The notes below the pieces were generated by a model that was given only the letters and a program-made list of their open reading frames with translations, made no database searches and had not been told where the DNA came from. 64,000 nt of DNA. It comes from Rhexocercosporidium sp. MPI-PUGE-AT-0058. Its lineage: Eukaryota > Ascomycota > Leotiomycetes > Helotiales. Below are positions 32,609-44,234 of the stretch, piece by piece; position 1 is the first letter of the stretch; each line of letters opens with the position of its first letter. Location of the stretch: NCBI GenBank assembly GCA_020746875.1, contig JAGTJL010000001.1, positions 4,278,001-4,342,000 of the forward strand, written 5' to 3'. A program made the translations under genes and the position numbers.

Positions 32609-34243
32609 ATGCATGCTTATGCCGCCCTGAATGCAAGTCAGGTGACGATCTCTTATGTGACCCTTGGGAATCGTGTACATTGGATAATATGGTACTTCGT
32701 AGCAGTTGTGGGAGTCTTCGCCTTGGTCTACGGCTACAATGTATGCAGTGATCGACTTGTTGCAAGAGGATACCGCCTGAGCGGCTCCTCGGTTCCAGCA
32801 ATAGCTCTGCCTCTCGTACGCTTGGTGAGCTACAGTCATATTAAATGTCCCTCGCTCAAGTGGATGGGACCACCTCTGAATGGGATGCTCATCTTTCTTC
32901 CCTTAATTCTTATTTTGCTAGTCGCCCTGACATTTGGTAAAAGACCATACTATGGAGAGCATTACGGGTTGGTACGACATGTAACTTAATACATGCTTTC
33001 ACTATGCCCGGCCTTATTAGACTCTTTCTGACCATTGCATAGCTATGGGTCCCCTCCTCTCACGATCCAAATAGGCTTTGCATCATTGGCATGCTTTCCC
33101 TTTCTCATCGCACTAGTCGGAAAGGCAAATATCATAACTCTCTTTACTAGCATCAGCCATGAGAAGCCCAACTTCATCCACCGATTCCACCGATTTCCGG
33201 CTTGGATCTCATTTGGCCTTGCTGGTATTATACAATACCATTCCTCTGGGTATCGCATACCGACGGCGGATTCGAGAATGTCAAGGCTCGGTTTTTAATA
33301 GGAATAGGGGGTACAACAGTGGCAAGTCTATCATTGCTTTTCAAGAATTTCGAATTAATGCTCTACCTAGTGGGGAGGTGTCCCGCCTTTGGTCGTGGTG
33401 TTTCTACTGTGCATTCTCTCCCTTCCAATGATGCGCCATAGATTCTACGAGTCATTCTATCACTCGCACATCATCCTCGCCAGAGCATGTGTAGGAGAAC
33501 GGTTCTGGCACGCTGGCAACGTCCTAGATTCCTAGCCACACCTCTAGGCTACAGTCTCCTCGTGGCTATGCAGCCGGATAGCCAGAGTGCTCTGGTACAG
33601 TCAATCAACTAACATACAAAAGAAATGGCTCGGCAGCTCTCTAACATCATTCACTCAACTTTCAGGCCAAATGACCGGAATCGAGTTACTAGCATCACCA
33701 GGCTTCATTTTCTCCCTAGTACAACACTGTTTCCTACGCTTTCCTGGCCTTTCATTTCTTGACTACCATCCATTCACGATCAAATCAAACCCAATCCCAT
33801 CGACACGAGACTTCCACGCGCACAGGTACCAGCAAACTTTGGTCCTTCTCGTTAAATCACACCAGGGCTTCTCGAAAAATCTAGCTGACTATTGTGCTTC
33901 TCAGCTGGATCTATAAGTATCGGCATAGATGGAAGGACCGTATGGAGGCGTGTGCCGTCCCATCGAGCGCTTAGTCGACACCATGATCCTTGTTGCTGGT
34001 GGTACTGGAATTGCAGACTGTCTCCCATAGCTGGAGTATATCGACAGTAAAGCTGAGGATATACGATGCCAACACGTTGTCTTGATCTGGATTATGAAGG
34101 AGCAGGAATATGCAAATTGGGCAGAGCCAACGTTGGAGATGGTCGCTACTAGAAGTCGAAGGCTTGTCTTGGTTCAGACTCTGTTCTTCGTGACCTCAGC
34201 CGCTTTGGTGGCTCCGTCTACTCAGATAGCTGAGAATAATTAG
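32609..34243 (+). pseudogene. Decayed ferric/cupric reductase (FRE family)
   Basis: Consecutive pieces in different frames read as one ferric reductase. 32609-32949 gives an N-terminal extracytoplasmic/TM part (MHAYAALNASQVT onward, then LTFGKRPYYGEHYG). After a plausible intron, 33041-33228 gives YGSPPLTIQIGFASL and FTSISHEKPNFIHRFHRF. A frame change leads into WYYTIPFLWVSHTDGG. Another leads into GVPPLVVVFLLCILSLPMMR and FYESFYHSHIILA, the paired haem-His region, at about 33380-33500. Then FWHAGNVLDS, another shift to LWYSQSTNIQKKW and the FAD-binding DYHPFTIKSNP (33587-33913). In-frame stops at 33914 and 33926 precede MEGPYGG and the NADPH-binding MILVAGGTGIADCLP. A TAG at 34028 sits where Trp is usual, and the frame ends at 34241-34243. 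Several independent lesions make function very unlikely. I describe it as broken and do not reconstruct it. Confidence 0.85.
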
Positions 34244-34778
34244 CACGAGAGGGCTCAGCCGAGGAGAAGATTAGAGTAGAGTACAACGACTCACGCTCGT
34301 CTGATCCTGAGCCAGCTGGCGCCTGGATGTGATTCACACCTGGTCGGCCATCTATCAGTGCATTGGTACAGAAAGGGGTCTCAGAGAGGAAGACTTTCGT
34401 TTTTGGATGTGAACCTAAGAGCATGAGGTCAGATTTGGCGACTGCGTGCTCCAAAGCTCCCAAGCGTGTAATCAGCGGAGACATTCAGAAGGTGGCTTTA
34501 CATTTAGAGACCTCGAGGTAGTAAATTGACTAGTCGAACTGAGTAGACTTGGCACGTTACAGCTCCCGTTCAAAAGTGATGGGGCAAAATGCAACGAATC
34601 CGTATGAATTCCAATGTTGACTTACTCCTTCGTCTCGAGTTAAAAGGGGCCATTAAGCGAGATGGGTGGGTCTATCACGTCGCGTCTCCCAGTCGCGTTA
34701 ACCTTTACAAAGTTTACAACCGCACTCAACTCACTTCACCAATCGACTGAAGATCCAAACAACCACGACACCTCCAAA
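34244..34778. other. Intergenic, about 530 bp
   Basis: Upstream of the RNase H2 gene. An upstream in-frame ATG at 34662 offers an alternative start. No other feature is supported. Confidence 0.35.
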
Positions 34779-35903
34779 ATGGCAGACTCCCAAATGGAAG
34801 AAGACACCACCCTCGAGACACCCGCAGAAGAAGTTTTCATCGCGCCCTCAATAAACCCATCCCTCCTCTTCACCGGCGAATCATATACGCACTTCTCACC
34901 CGTACCCCCCTCCCTCCTCCCAACACCATCCTCGCCCTCCTCCTCCTCACCCACAACCACAACATCAGAAGAAAAGTCCATACAAGAGCCCGGCCCTCCC
35001 TGCGCCCTCGGAGTCGATGAAGCCGGTCGCGGTCCAGTCCTGGGCCCCATGGTCTACGGGCTCTTCTATCTCCCCATCCCGCTATCAACCCCTCTCCTCC
35101 GCACAACGCACCACTTCGATGACAGCAAAGTACTCACACCCACCGTGCGCTCCTCCCTCATGGAGAAACTCTGCACGCCCACCACCGACCTACATACCTC
35201 CTGCGGCTGGGCGGTGTCCGTAATGTCAGCTCGAGACATCGGCTCCAACATGATGAAGCCGTCTGCAACCTACAACCTCAACGCGCAAGCGATGGACGCG
35301 ACGATCGCGCTGATAAAGGGAGTCTACGCGCGCGGCGTGAATGTGAAGGAGATATTCATCGATACGATTGGACACCCGGCGACGTATCAGAAGAGGCTGG
35401 AGAGGGTGTTCCCGACGGCGAAGGTGGTTGTCGCGAAGAAGGCGGATAGTTTGTACCCGTGCGTTAGTGCGGCGAGTGTTTGTGCAAAGGTTACGAGGGA
35501 TGCAGCGTTGGAGGTGCTGTATGAGAGTTATGTGAATAAACCGGAGGAGGCAGATGGTGAAGGGAATGGGGATGAGGATGAAGAAATGACGGGGACTAAA
35601 CCAGCGAAAGTCGCAGAAGAAGCTTCATGGGGCTCCGGATACCCGTCCGACGCACGCTGTACCTCGTGGCTAAAACGCAATATGGATCCTGTTTTCGGGT
35701 GGGGAGCAGAATGTAGGTTTAGTTGGGGTACGGCGAAGGATATGTTGGATGTTAAGGGTGCGGCTGCGAAGGTTGAGTGGCCGGTTGAGGAAGATGAGGA
35801 GACAAGTCGGGTGACGGATTATTTTGGGGCAGGGAAGGAGAAGGAGGGGGGTGATGAGTTGGGGAGTTGGTTTGGGAGACCAGTTGGGGCGGAAGTTTTT
35901 TGA
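34779..35903 (+). CDS. Ribonuclease H2 catalytic subunit A
   Basis: Single exon, 374 residues from the ATG at 34779 (context CCAAAATGG). RNase HII-type nuclease that cuts the RNA strand of RNA/DNA hybrids and removes single ribonucleotides from genomic DNA, working with subunits B and C in the nucleus. Active-site signature GVDEAGRGPVLGPMVYG gives Asp80 and Glu81; FDDSKVLTP, SYNLNAQ-type (ATYNLNAQAMDAT) and the DTIGHPATYQ segment follow, then the AKKADSLYPCVSAASVCAKVTRDAAL block. An acidic insert (about 260-280) and a low-complexity N-terminal extension are common in fungi. The frame is open to an ATG 39 codons upstream, which would add a basic N-terminus, possibly a mitochondrial form. Confidence 0.93.
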   Translation: MADSQMEEDTTLETPAEEVFIAPSINPSLLFTGESYTHFSPVPPSLLPTPSSPSSSSPTTTTSEEKSIQEPGPPCALGVDEAGRGPVLGPMVYGLFYLPIPLSTPLLRTTHHFDDSKVLTPTVRSSLMEKLCTPTTDLHTSCGWAVSVMSARDIGSNMMKPSATYNLNAQAMDATIALIKGVYARGVNVKEIFIDTIGHPATYQKRLERVFPTAKVVVAKKADSLYPCVSAASVCAKVTRDAALEVLYESYVNKPEEADGEGNGDEDEEMTGTKPAKVAEEASWGSGYPSDARCTSWLKRNMDPVFGWGAECRFSWGTAKDMLDVKGAAAKVEWPVEEDEETSRVTDYFGAGKEKEGGDELGSWFGRPVGAEVF

Positions 35904-36397
35904 GTGGGGGTTTGAATTGATCAGAGGGGCGTTTTAGGATGGTGGGAGGAGTTGGATGGAGTTTTGGGCTAGGATTTGGTATTACTGGTCATTTTGCCTT
36001 TGTGATAATGGCACGGCGCTGCAAAAGAAGAATGCTAGGTATGCCCTGCCAATAGTGACTTTTTCCTATTGAACCAGTCCTTGTGTTGAGTAGTAGATAG
36101 ATAGTATTTGAATCTCGACAGCATGCCGATGGGCATGGATTTATTCCTCGCCTTAGAGCTGGGCCGTTACTCATAACCGACAAGAGCACCCTTTGGACGA
36201 ATAGAAAGGTTTGAGTCAGGCTTATATTCATCGTCATAGATCATTACACCCACCGCATCTCATCCCTATCCTAAAATACAAGCCGGCCTGCCTTTCCAGC
36301 CTCACCAAAATAACCCATGCATGCCAGCATGAATTTACAATCTACAACAACGACAACAAGAAAGAGAGAGCATCCAGAAAGTCGAAGACGCCTCTCC
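35904..36397. other. Convergent intergenic region
   Basis: About 490 bp between the 3' ends of the RNase H2 and SEY1 genes. No feature supported. Confidence 0.4.
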
Positions 36398-39220
36398 CTA
36401 GATTTCATCATCGTCATCCTCATCCTCGATAGAAGCCTTCTTCTTGCCCCTGCTATCCAGAGTATTCAGTCTGATGGCATCGTCGTCGTCACCACGACCT
36501 TTCATGGCTAGGGCTTGACGGCCGGTATCTGAGCTCTCGAGAAAGTCGCGGAGTTTCTCCTTACCGATCTCAACAGCTTGGGCGGATGCTGCGTTTGCCA
36601 TGCGGAGCATGGGGCCCCACAGGTTGAGGGTGTAGGTGACGTAGGCGGCGACACCAAGTAGGATGAGGAAGATGAAGTAGACAGGGTTGCGGAGGACTGT
36701 GATGTATTAGTATGATGGAGGGAATTTGCTCAGGATAGACGACTTACCAGCAACGATTTCGTTCCACCCTAGTGCCAAAAGTAGGCCATAGAAATAGAGT
36801 GGAACTTGAGCAACGCCACCAATAGCACTTCGCTTGGCTTCCACATAGACGCCATCGGCAGTCTTCTTGAATCTCACAACGAGATCTTGACGTTTGGCTT
36901 CACCCAGTATTGTCATCTCCTCTTCAAGACTCTTGCCCTCTTCCTCATCAACTCCACCAATAGGAGTAAGATCTTCTTCGTCCTTTGGATCGACACTCCC
37001 GGGTGCATTGCCAATCCATTCTGGGAGGTCTGGGGGACCGTATGTCTCGGCTAGCCTGAATCTGGACAATAGCGGGATGAGGGTAAGCGTCGACTCTTTC
37101 GCTTTCGTGTACATTCCCTCGATATCGTCGGTAGGCCTCCAGATCCTTGGTACGCCAGCCTCATCGTATCGGAACTTGTCCTCGAAATTTTCGCGAAGTT
37201 TGAGTAAGATGTTACCTTCCATGACCTCCTCGTCAATCCTGGCTCTCAAAACCCCCCAACTTTTACGTCTCAGTCGCCATAACCCAACATCGATCTCATC
37301 TTGGTCGGCATCAAAGCTTTTCGCTCTTTCTACGAACCGAGTCTCTGCTTCTCGAACAGTTGCGACGAAAAGATTCCATATCCTATCCCAGAGGTCTTTC
37401 TCGGTTGCAGGTTTCTCGCCTGTTTCAGGGGCACCACTTCCGCCTCGGCCGGAGCCCAACTTGTTAAATTCGAGTCCAACCGAGTCTCCCAACCTCGAAC
37501 GAACCCATCTCTCGACTCGAGTAGCAAGCCTTCGCATCTCCTCTTTGCGTAGCCTCGAGCTGACCTCGTTCAGGTCTTTTTCGTATAAAACGTACTGTTG
37601 CTTGAAGTTCGTCCAGGGTACCCCTTCGATAGCAAGACTTCGAGCCTCGGACTCAAACTGTACAAGAGCAACCTTCTTCTCACGCTCCACGATCTCGGCA
37701 AACTCGTATGATGCTCCTTTCTTCTGACCAGCCTTGACCGCAGCGGACACCGCATCACTGAAAGATGCAACACCCGCCTTGTGAGCTGCAGTAAGTTGTC
37801 CATTATACAGCGCCTTGAGCCTGGTATCGATCTTCCCTTCTAATTCCACTCGCTTCCTCGCGTACACGCCTTTGTGGTATCTGCTAGCCTCGACCTCAAA
37901 AGCCTTGATACTCTTCAGACGGGCGCCTGATCCAGAAGCACCTAAAGCTTTCAGTACAGCAGGCTTGCCCAGTCTAACGCCCTCGGCTTGCTTCTCCTCA
38001 AGTGGCTGTATAGCTAGGTCGAAGGCCTCTAGAACCTCCCTCGAAATCTCGTCGCATCGGAACTGTGCCAGAAGTTCCTGCTGAGTTGGTAGATCCAGGT
38101 CCTTGTTGCTAACAATCTGATCCCAGACTCCTTGCGCATATACAGAAAACCCGTCCGCAGGGATCCGGCGATGGTATTCGGGCAAGAAGATGCCACCCTC
38201 GAGTTCGTGGTTCGCATCGAATTTATGTTCCTTCGACGTTCGGTGGCCAGCTCTAAACCTAGTTCCCAGATTTCCAACCTCAGTCAAGAACTTATCTGGT
38301 TGCAATATCTTGTGCGGTAACGCGGCAAAGCCAAAATCAAAGTAGTCTTCTATCCGAGAGTTTTCCAATCCTTTTGGTTTCGAAAGACTGGTCCAGATGT
38401 TTGTCAAATCCGCGACTAAAGTATTACGGAGATTCGCAAGAGGAGTCGTGCCAAGATGGTCGCGAATGACGAAAAATAGGAGGGACCGAGGATTGGACCT
38501 AAGATATGTTAGAGCTTGTCGCAGACTCGGGGATACTCTGCATACTGTTTATCTTTCAAGAACAGCTGCAGATTGACTTCGAAGACCGTTTTCAAGAGCC
38601 CCATATTGGCACCTTGGTACAGACCAACCTGGTGCTCCCAAATATTGACGATGAGAACCTCGCTGGTGGCCAGGGCGAACAGGGCGCTCTTCCTTTCGAA
38701 ATCTTGATCCTCCCCTCGTTCGCGACCATCCGTTCCCTCCACATCCATTACCAGGATATTCTCTGCCATCTTCCTGGAATCTGGACCTTCTGCATCTTCC
38801 CGCTTGTTCTTTGACATCCATATTCCTTTGGTGGTCTGCCGCCGCTCGGTCTCAGACATGACCCCGAAGTCTGTCCCGAATAAGTGGTTAAGCAAGGTTG
38901 ATTTGCCCGTAGATTGCGAGCCAAAGACGGATATGAGATGGTAGTTGAAGCCAGATTGTGCAATCTTGGTAAGTTGGAGATACATATTGAGATGAGGACT
39001 GGAAAGGTATTAATTAGTAGGTGCTATAGAGCTGGCAGGCAATCGCATACTTGAACTCCTTCTCTTCGTCGATAACCTGGATGCCATGCTCATACTGCTC
39101 CTTTGTCGGCGCATCGCCAACTCCCGCAAAGTGGCCATTCATCGTCATTACTGAGGGGGCGGTTGGAAATCTGGAAGCTGCGGATGGCCGTCGCTCGTGG
39201 CCATTTGTGTGTGAAGCCAT
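36398..39220 (-). CDS. sey1: Dynamin-like GTPase Sey1 (atlastin/RHD3 family)
   Basis: Four exons: 39220-39051, 38998-38546, 38498-36748 and 36696-36398, 890 residues. Sey1 tethers and fuses ER tubules. The GTPase domain has the P-loop GSQSTGKST (83-91), the switch region [31 protein letters not shown], and the G4-equivalent region after VIRDHLG. A long helical bundle follows. Near the C-terminus are two membrane segments flanking the last intron ([19 protein letters not shown], about 773-791, and [21 protein letters not shown], about 795-815), and a charged cytosolic tail ends in EDEDDDDEI. The length is close to other fungal Sey1 proteins. Its promoter faces the permease gene. Confidence 0.95.
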
Positions 39221-40318
39221 AATGAATGACTCTGCGCAACGCCGGGCGGTTGTACAGGATGTTTATGGAAGTTGGACCTTGTGACGTTGTGAGGCAGGTA
39301 GTGGTGTGCTTCCCCTTGTCCAAGTCTCGAAATGGGATGGGATGGGCATTTCGCACGGGCACGGGCATTCGAGACTGGGATGCCGACACTTTGGTGGTGG
39401 GTTAGATCGAAAGCAGTTTAGACTTATTAGTGCTAGCACGTGACTCAATGCAAGCAATCCATTGTACTTCCGTACCCCTTTTGGCGCAACGGCCTTTGTC
39501 TCCAGGTACTGTTTGTTTGTTTGTTCTTTGCCGAAGGACTCGAGAACATCTCCCTAGCGAGCAATTTGTTTACTTTATTTATGATCTATATTTTTGTTAG
39601 ATGGCCTGGCGGAATAATATCTATCGCCCATGGCCGTGTCCTGTTACAGTACACAACCTGACTCAGGGTAGGTTTTTATTCAGGGGATGGTGGAGCTGTG
39701 TTACTCCTTGTGGCCTGTGGCCCTTGTGGGTATTGGCCGTCGAGCTTTATCAAACTTCATGCAATTCAAAAGTGCACGCTCAGCACTTCTCATACCACAT
39801 CAAACAGTTGCCCTTCTCCATAATCCGTTCCCTCTGTTACCCGGTCTATCTTTCCCTCTCCTCTTTCATTGGTCTCTCGGTCAAGCCGTTGACATCTCGG
39901 CTTCAGTCTCACAGGCCCAGGCCCGCCAAGTATGATTTGAAGCTTATTACGTAGTAGTCGCATGGTTCACCTGTACTAGCACCCGCTTTTCTCTCGCGCA
40001 CCACTTCCCTGTATATTTGACAGGTTAGAGTGACAGCGGCCATAGATAGATAGGTCTTTATCTGTACTGTAAGTGACCGAGCTCCTTCTCCTCACACTCC
40101 ACCCCCTCCGCGCCCTCTCACTCCCGATATTTACACGTTACGCGTTATCTCTACCCGGGGTCTCGAGAGGCATCCCATACGAGCCGAGTGATGTGCCTTG
40201 CCCATATAACATTCGTCCGGTCTCCCAGGTAGTCTAGACTTTGACTTTGACTTTGCTCTCGTGTCATCCTCCCCTCTTGGACACGATCAGGAACTGGATC
40301 AGGTCAACAGTATCAACC
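39221..40318. promoter_or_regulatory. Divergent promoter region of sey1 and the permease gene
   Basis: About 1.1 kb. It contains pyrimidine-rich stretches and a short (GTTT) run near 39508-39520. No gene or RNA is supported. Confidence 0.4.
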
Positions 40319-42119
40319 ATGACAGGTTCAATTGCCCACCATGACGGCTCAATCGCCAATGCCGATACGGCGTTGGAAAATATGGGTTACAAATCGGAGC
40401 TGCCGCGGTCGTTGAGTATGATGTCTATTCTCGGACTGTATGTACTATCCTCACGTGCTCGGTGCCATTCTGATAGTATGCAGGTCCTTTGCCATCATGG
40501 CTGTTCCCTTTGGTCTCTCTACGACCATGGCTATTTCCTTGACGGATGGCCAGTCTGTCACTGTCTTGTACGGTTGGATCTTTGTATCAATCATCTCTCT
40601 CAGTATCGCCGCTTCTCTTGCCGAAATCTGCGCCGTCTATCCCACATCTGGAGGTGTTTACTACTGGTCCGCCATGCTGTCAACAAAGAAATACGCTCCT
40701 TTGGTTTCGTGGACTACTGGATGGTTCACCCTCGTAGGCAACTGGACCGTCACACTGAGTATCAACTTCTCAGGCGCTCAATTAATCCTCTCGGCCATCA
40801 CGATCTTTAACCCAGATTTCGTAGCCAGTCAGTGGCAGACCGTCCTCATGTTCTGGGCTGTTATGACGATCGCCTTCCTCGTTAATGTTTTCTTGGCTAA
40901 ACATCTTGACTTGATCAATAAGATTTGCATTTACTGGACTGGTGCTTCTGTCATCATCATTATCGTCACTGTTCTTGTCATGTCAGATGATCGTCGAAGC
41001 GCAGAGTTCGTTTTCTCTCATTTCGATGCTTCTGCATCTGGTTGGCCTTCCGGATGGGCTTGGTTCGTTGGTCTTCTTCAAGCTGCCTGTAAGTGCCCCA
41101 TGGAGACCAGAATTGGTATAATGTGACACTGACAACCCATTCAGACACACTCACAGGTTACGGTATGGTAGCGTCCATGTGTGAAGAAGTCCAGAACCCA
41201 CAACGCGAAGTTCCCAAGGCAATGGTTCTCTCAGTTGCTGCTGCCGGTCTTACTGGTCTCGTTTACCTAATCCCAATCCTCTTTGTCCTCCCCGAAGTCC
41301 CTCTCCTCCTGTCTGTCGCCAACGGACAACCCATTGGTCTAGTTTTCAAGATCGCAACAGGCTCGGCAGGCGGTGGTTTCGCACTTCGTAAGTACCTATA
41401 AACACTCTCTCCTCCACTTCTCCCCCCTCTCCTTCCTCCCATGGAGGGGATAGCACATACTAACAAACCACCCAGTCTTCCTCATCCTCGGCATCCTCTT
41501 CTTCGCCGGAGTGGGAGCCCTAACCGCCGCCTCACGCTGCACCTACGCCTTCGCCCGCGACGGCGCCATCCCCGGCAGCACGCTCTGGAAGCAAGTATCC
41601 CCAAAATACGACATCCCTCTCCTCGGCCTCGTCCTCTCTACAATAGTCGACTGCATCCTAGGCTGCATCTACTTCGGCTCCACCTCCGCATTCAACGCCT
41701 TCACCGGCGTAGCCACAATCTGCCTCTCCGTCTCCTACGGCATCCCGATCCTCGTCTCCCTCCTGCGCGGCCGCCGCGCCGTGCGACACTCGACCTTCTC
41801 CTTGGGAAAATTCGGCTTCTTCATCAACGCCGCGACGGTCGTCTGGATCATGCTCGCCATCGTGCTGTTCTGCATGCCGACTGCGATACCCGTCACGGCC
41901 GTCAGTATGAATTATGCGTCTGTTGTGTTCATGGGGTTCGCAATGATTAGTGTGGTGTGGTATGTTATCAGGGGCAGGAAGGAGTTTACGGGACCGCCTG
42001 TTCCCGTGGATGTTGAGCCGGAGCATGATGGTGAGGTGGTGGGTGGCCTTGGGAGGGTTATGACGGAGGGCGATGATACGTTGAACGGTAGTAATGGGAA
42101 GAAGGCGGAGAAGTTGTAG
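40319..42119 (+). CDS. Amino-acid/choline/GABA permease, APC superfamily
   Basis: Four exons: 40319-40437, 40484-41088, 41145-41387 and 41476-42119, 536 residues. Multi-pass plasma-membrane transporter of the ACT family (yeast Uga4/Hnm1/Bio5 relatives), which imports GABA, choline or other amines and amino acids. Features are LGLSFAIMAVPFGLSTT in TM1, the conserved LAEICAVYPTSGGVYYWSAML loop, WFTLVGNWTVTLSI, the E-box region YGMVASMCEEVQNPQREVPKA, and SRCTYAFARDGAIPGS late in the protein. About twelve membrane segments are apparent, with a hydrophilic acidic tail. The substrate cannot be fixed by eye. Confidence 0.9.
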
Positions 42120-43103
42120 TGTGGGTTGGTGGAGTGTTTGGTTTCTGTAACTTGAGAAAGAGGAGTGTAGGAGTGTAACGTCTTGAATATTTGTCCTGCA
42201 GCAAAGGAGTTGGGGGTGTAGAGAGAGCCCAAGCGGGGAGTTATGGCTTGCCGCTGTAGATTTCTGTCTATTGTTCAGGCTTGTCACTTACTAGATCCAA
42301 ACTCTGCGAATCCCTGGGATACATGACCTGGTCTTCGGTACCGACTAAATCTTTAAATTCAAGGAAGTACTGGATGTTTTCTAGCTAGCCTCTCTACAGT
42401 ACCACCTCCCTTGTCTCCCTTCTTACTACATAGTACAATAACCGCATCTTCCGCTCAGCAAAAAAAAAACCCTCCCAATCAGTACCCAAGCAGTCCACAG
42501 CACTAAATCAGACCCCCAAAATCCAAATCTCAAAACTTCAAGTGCCTAGATATGAAAGGGTAGAGACGAGCAAGACGATCTACCTATCAACATACTCATC
42601 CTTTGGCTTTTAGCTAGTATACTGTAGGTAAATGGGAATCTGAATGTTTCGAAAAGGAGACAGCCCCAGACGGTCAGAGGACCAGTCGACTTCGATTGTG
42701 ATGTCGAGTTTTGTTGTGTGCGAGTGTGGATGGCTTAGAATTGAAAGAGAGGGACGAGGGATAGGAAAGCGGATTCGTTTGTTTACTGCATCTGGTCGAG
42801 TGACGCTGAGACTTCGATCGTCACTGTCGTCGCAATCTCCCTTCTGTAACAAGCATGCTTCTCGAATGATGTAGGGTGTCCACTTAGAAGAATCACGAAA
42901 TTGAGCGGCCCAGATGGAATATGGAGCTAGGGAGGAATCTTTTAGAACACGATTATTAAGCGCTTGAAAGTTCAATACAGCCAAGCCAGGCCAGGCCAGA
43001 ACCAATCCTACGAAAACGCCTGTTCGCCCTGGAACCCCATGCTAGCAATAACCTACGCTGTCCAAAACGAACGCAATGCTCCATCAACTAACTGAATGTA
43101 TGA
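42120..43103. other. Convergent intergenic region
   Basis: About 980 bp between the 3' ends of the permease and TLC-domain genes. A poly-A run is at 42461-42469. No coding sequence or RNA is supported. Confidence 0.4.
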
Positions 43104-44234
43104 TCACGAAATAGCATCGATCGGCTCATCGTCAACCACATTCCTCCTTCTCACCTCAGTCTCATCAATATCAATTCTCGACTTCCCATTCGCGCCAGTG
43201 CTCCTAGTAGCGATAGCCTTCTCTTTCCGCTTGACCTCTTTCGGTGGCTGAAAGCGCTTACGGACCGTCTCGATCATCTTGCCGAACCAGTAGAAGTTCA
43301 GGGTGTTGAGGACGACGTTGCTGCCTAGGTATGTGAAGGCGAGCCAGAGAGGAACGAACTCTTCGCCCGCGAAACGCATTATGTCGTCGTGGAGAGGTGC
43401 GGCGCTCTTTCCGGTTGCGGCGGCGGTGCCGTTCAAGGCGTCGATGTCGATGCTGGTCGTAGCTGGCTGGTGGTGGAGTGCTTTCCAGACGTCTTGGTAT
43501 ACACGGACAGATTGGTAGGTTCCCCACACCAGGCGGCAGCTGAAGAATGTGAAGAGGAGGAGAATGCCGTTATATAGCTGGGCTTTGGAGCCGGTCATGT
43601 CGAGTTTGTCGAAGAACCAGTGGAAATTTAGGAAGGGAGACGAGAGTTCGTAGAGGATGAAGGTACACCCATAGAAATTGACAAACGGTCTCTGGAAGAT
43701 TATTAGCTCTGAACTGTAGCCTGGAGACTGACTTGTATGCGAGGAACTTACGAATCCAAAAGAAAAGACAATAAGAGCACTCAGGGCATGTGCGAGCATG
43801 CCGAGTCCAAACACCCTGACATTCTGGAGCGTAACCATTAAATCCCACAGGAAGTATCCAGTAGCCATGCCCTGAATCATACCCGCAGCACCAGTGTAGC
43901 CCCAGATACGCTGCTGCCAATCCATATTCTTGCGCTCCTCATCGTTGAACATCACCCACAGGGCGAGGAAGTTGATGGTCGTGCTCTGGACCAGGGACAC
44001 CACATGGACGTCCCAGTTAATCTTCCGTTCTGGAGATAGTTTGGCATACTTGACGGGGAATATGCGCTTCGAGAGCTGAGGCGCGAGGACATTATTGATA
44101 AAAGTGTATCCTAGGAATGAGATGAGGACTTCGTGCACATGCAAAGGGAGCGTCGTGAGGTGGAAGTAGTCGGCGAAAGGCTGGACGGCTTTACTGAGCC
44201 AGGGCAATGGTGGGATAGGGAAGGGGTCGTGCAT
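43104..44234 (-). CDS. TLC-domain membrane protein
   Basis: Two exons, 44234-43752 and 43691-43104, 356 residues. The TRAM/LAG1/CLN8 (TLC) fold groups ceramide synthases with lipid-sensing or lipid-trafficking membrane proteins. Seen are HVVSLVQSTTINFLALWVMF (TLC start with conserved His), GYFLWDLMVTLQNV with the conserved Asp, LAHALSALIVFSFGF, and ILYELSSPFLNFHWFFDKL, the typical E-x-S-x-P-x-L-N motif. Lack of an N-terminal Hox-like region and the overall length point to the TMEM56/TLCD-like fungal group (yeast YJR116W/YPR114W type) rather than ceramide synthase. Its 60-nt intron is a multiple of three without a stop, so retention would insert 20 residues. The ATG at 44234 was chosen over an upstream one at 44471. 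Confidence 0.88.
   Translation of the reverse strand: MHDPFPIPPLPWLSKAVQPFADYFHLTTLPLHVHEVLISFLGYTFINNVLAPQLSKRIFPVKYAKLSPERKINWDVHVVSLVQSTTINFLALWVMFNDEERKNMDWQQRIWGYTGAAGMIQGMATGYFLWDLMVTLQNVRVFGLGMLAHALSALIVFSFGFVSSSHTSQSPGYSSELIIFQRPFVNFYGCTFILYELSSPFLNFHWFFDKLDMTGSKAQLYNGILLLFTFFSCRLVWGTYQSVRVYQDVWKALHHQPATTSIDIDALNGTAAATGKSAAPLHDDIMRFAGEEFVPLWLAFTYLGSNVVLNTLNFYWFGKMIETVRKRFQPPKEVKRKEKAIATRSTGANGKSRIDIDETEVRRRNVVDDEPIDAIS

Noticed and set aside
36894..37727. 277-codon plus-strand open frame
   Set aside because: Fully antisense to a conserved exon of sey1, Ser/Leu-rich as expected for a shadow frame, with no recognisable domain.
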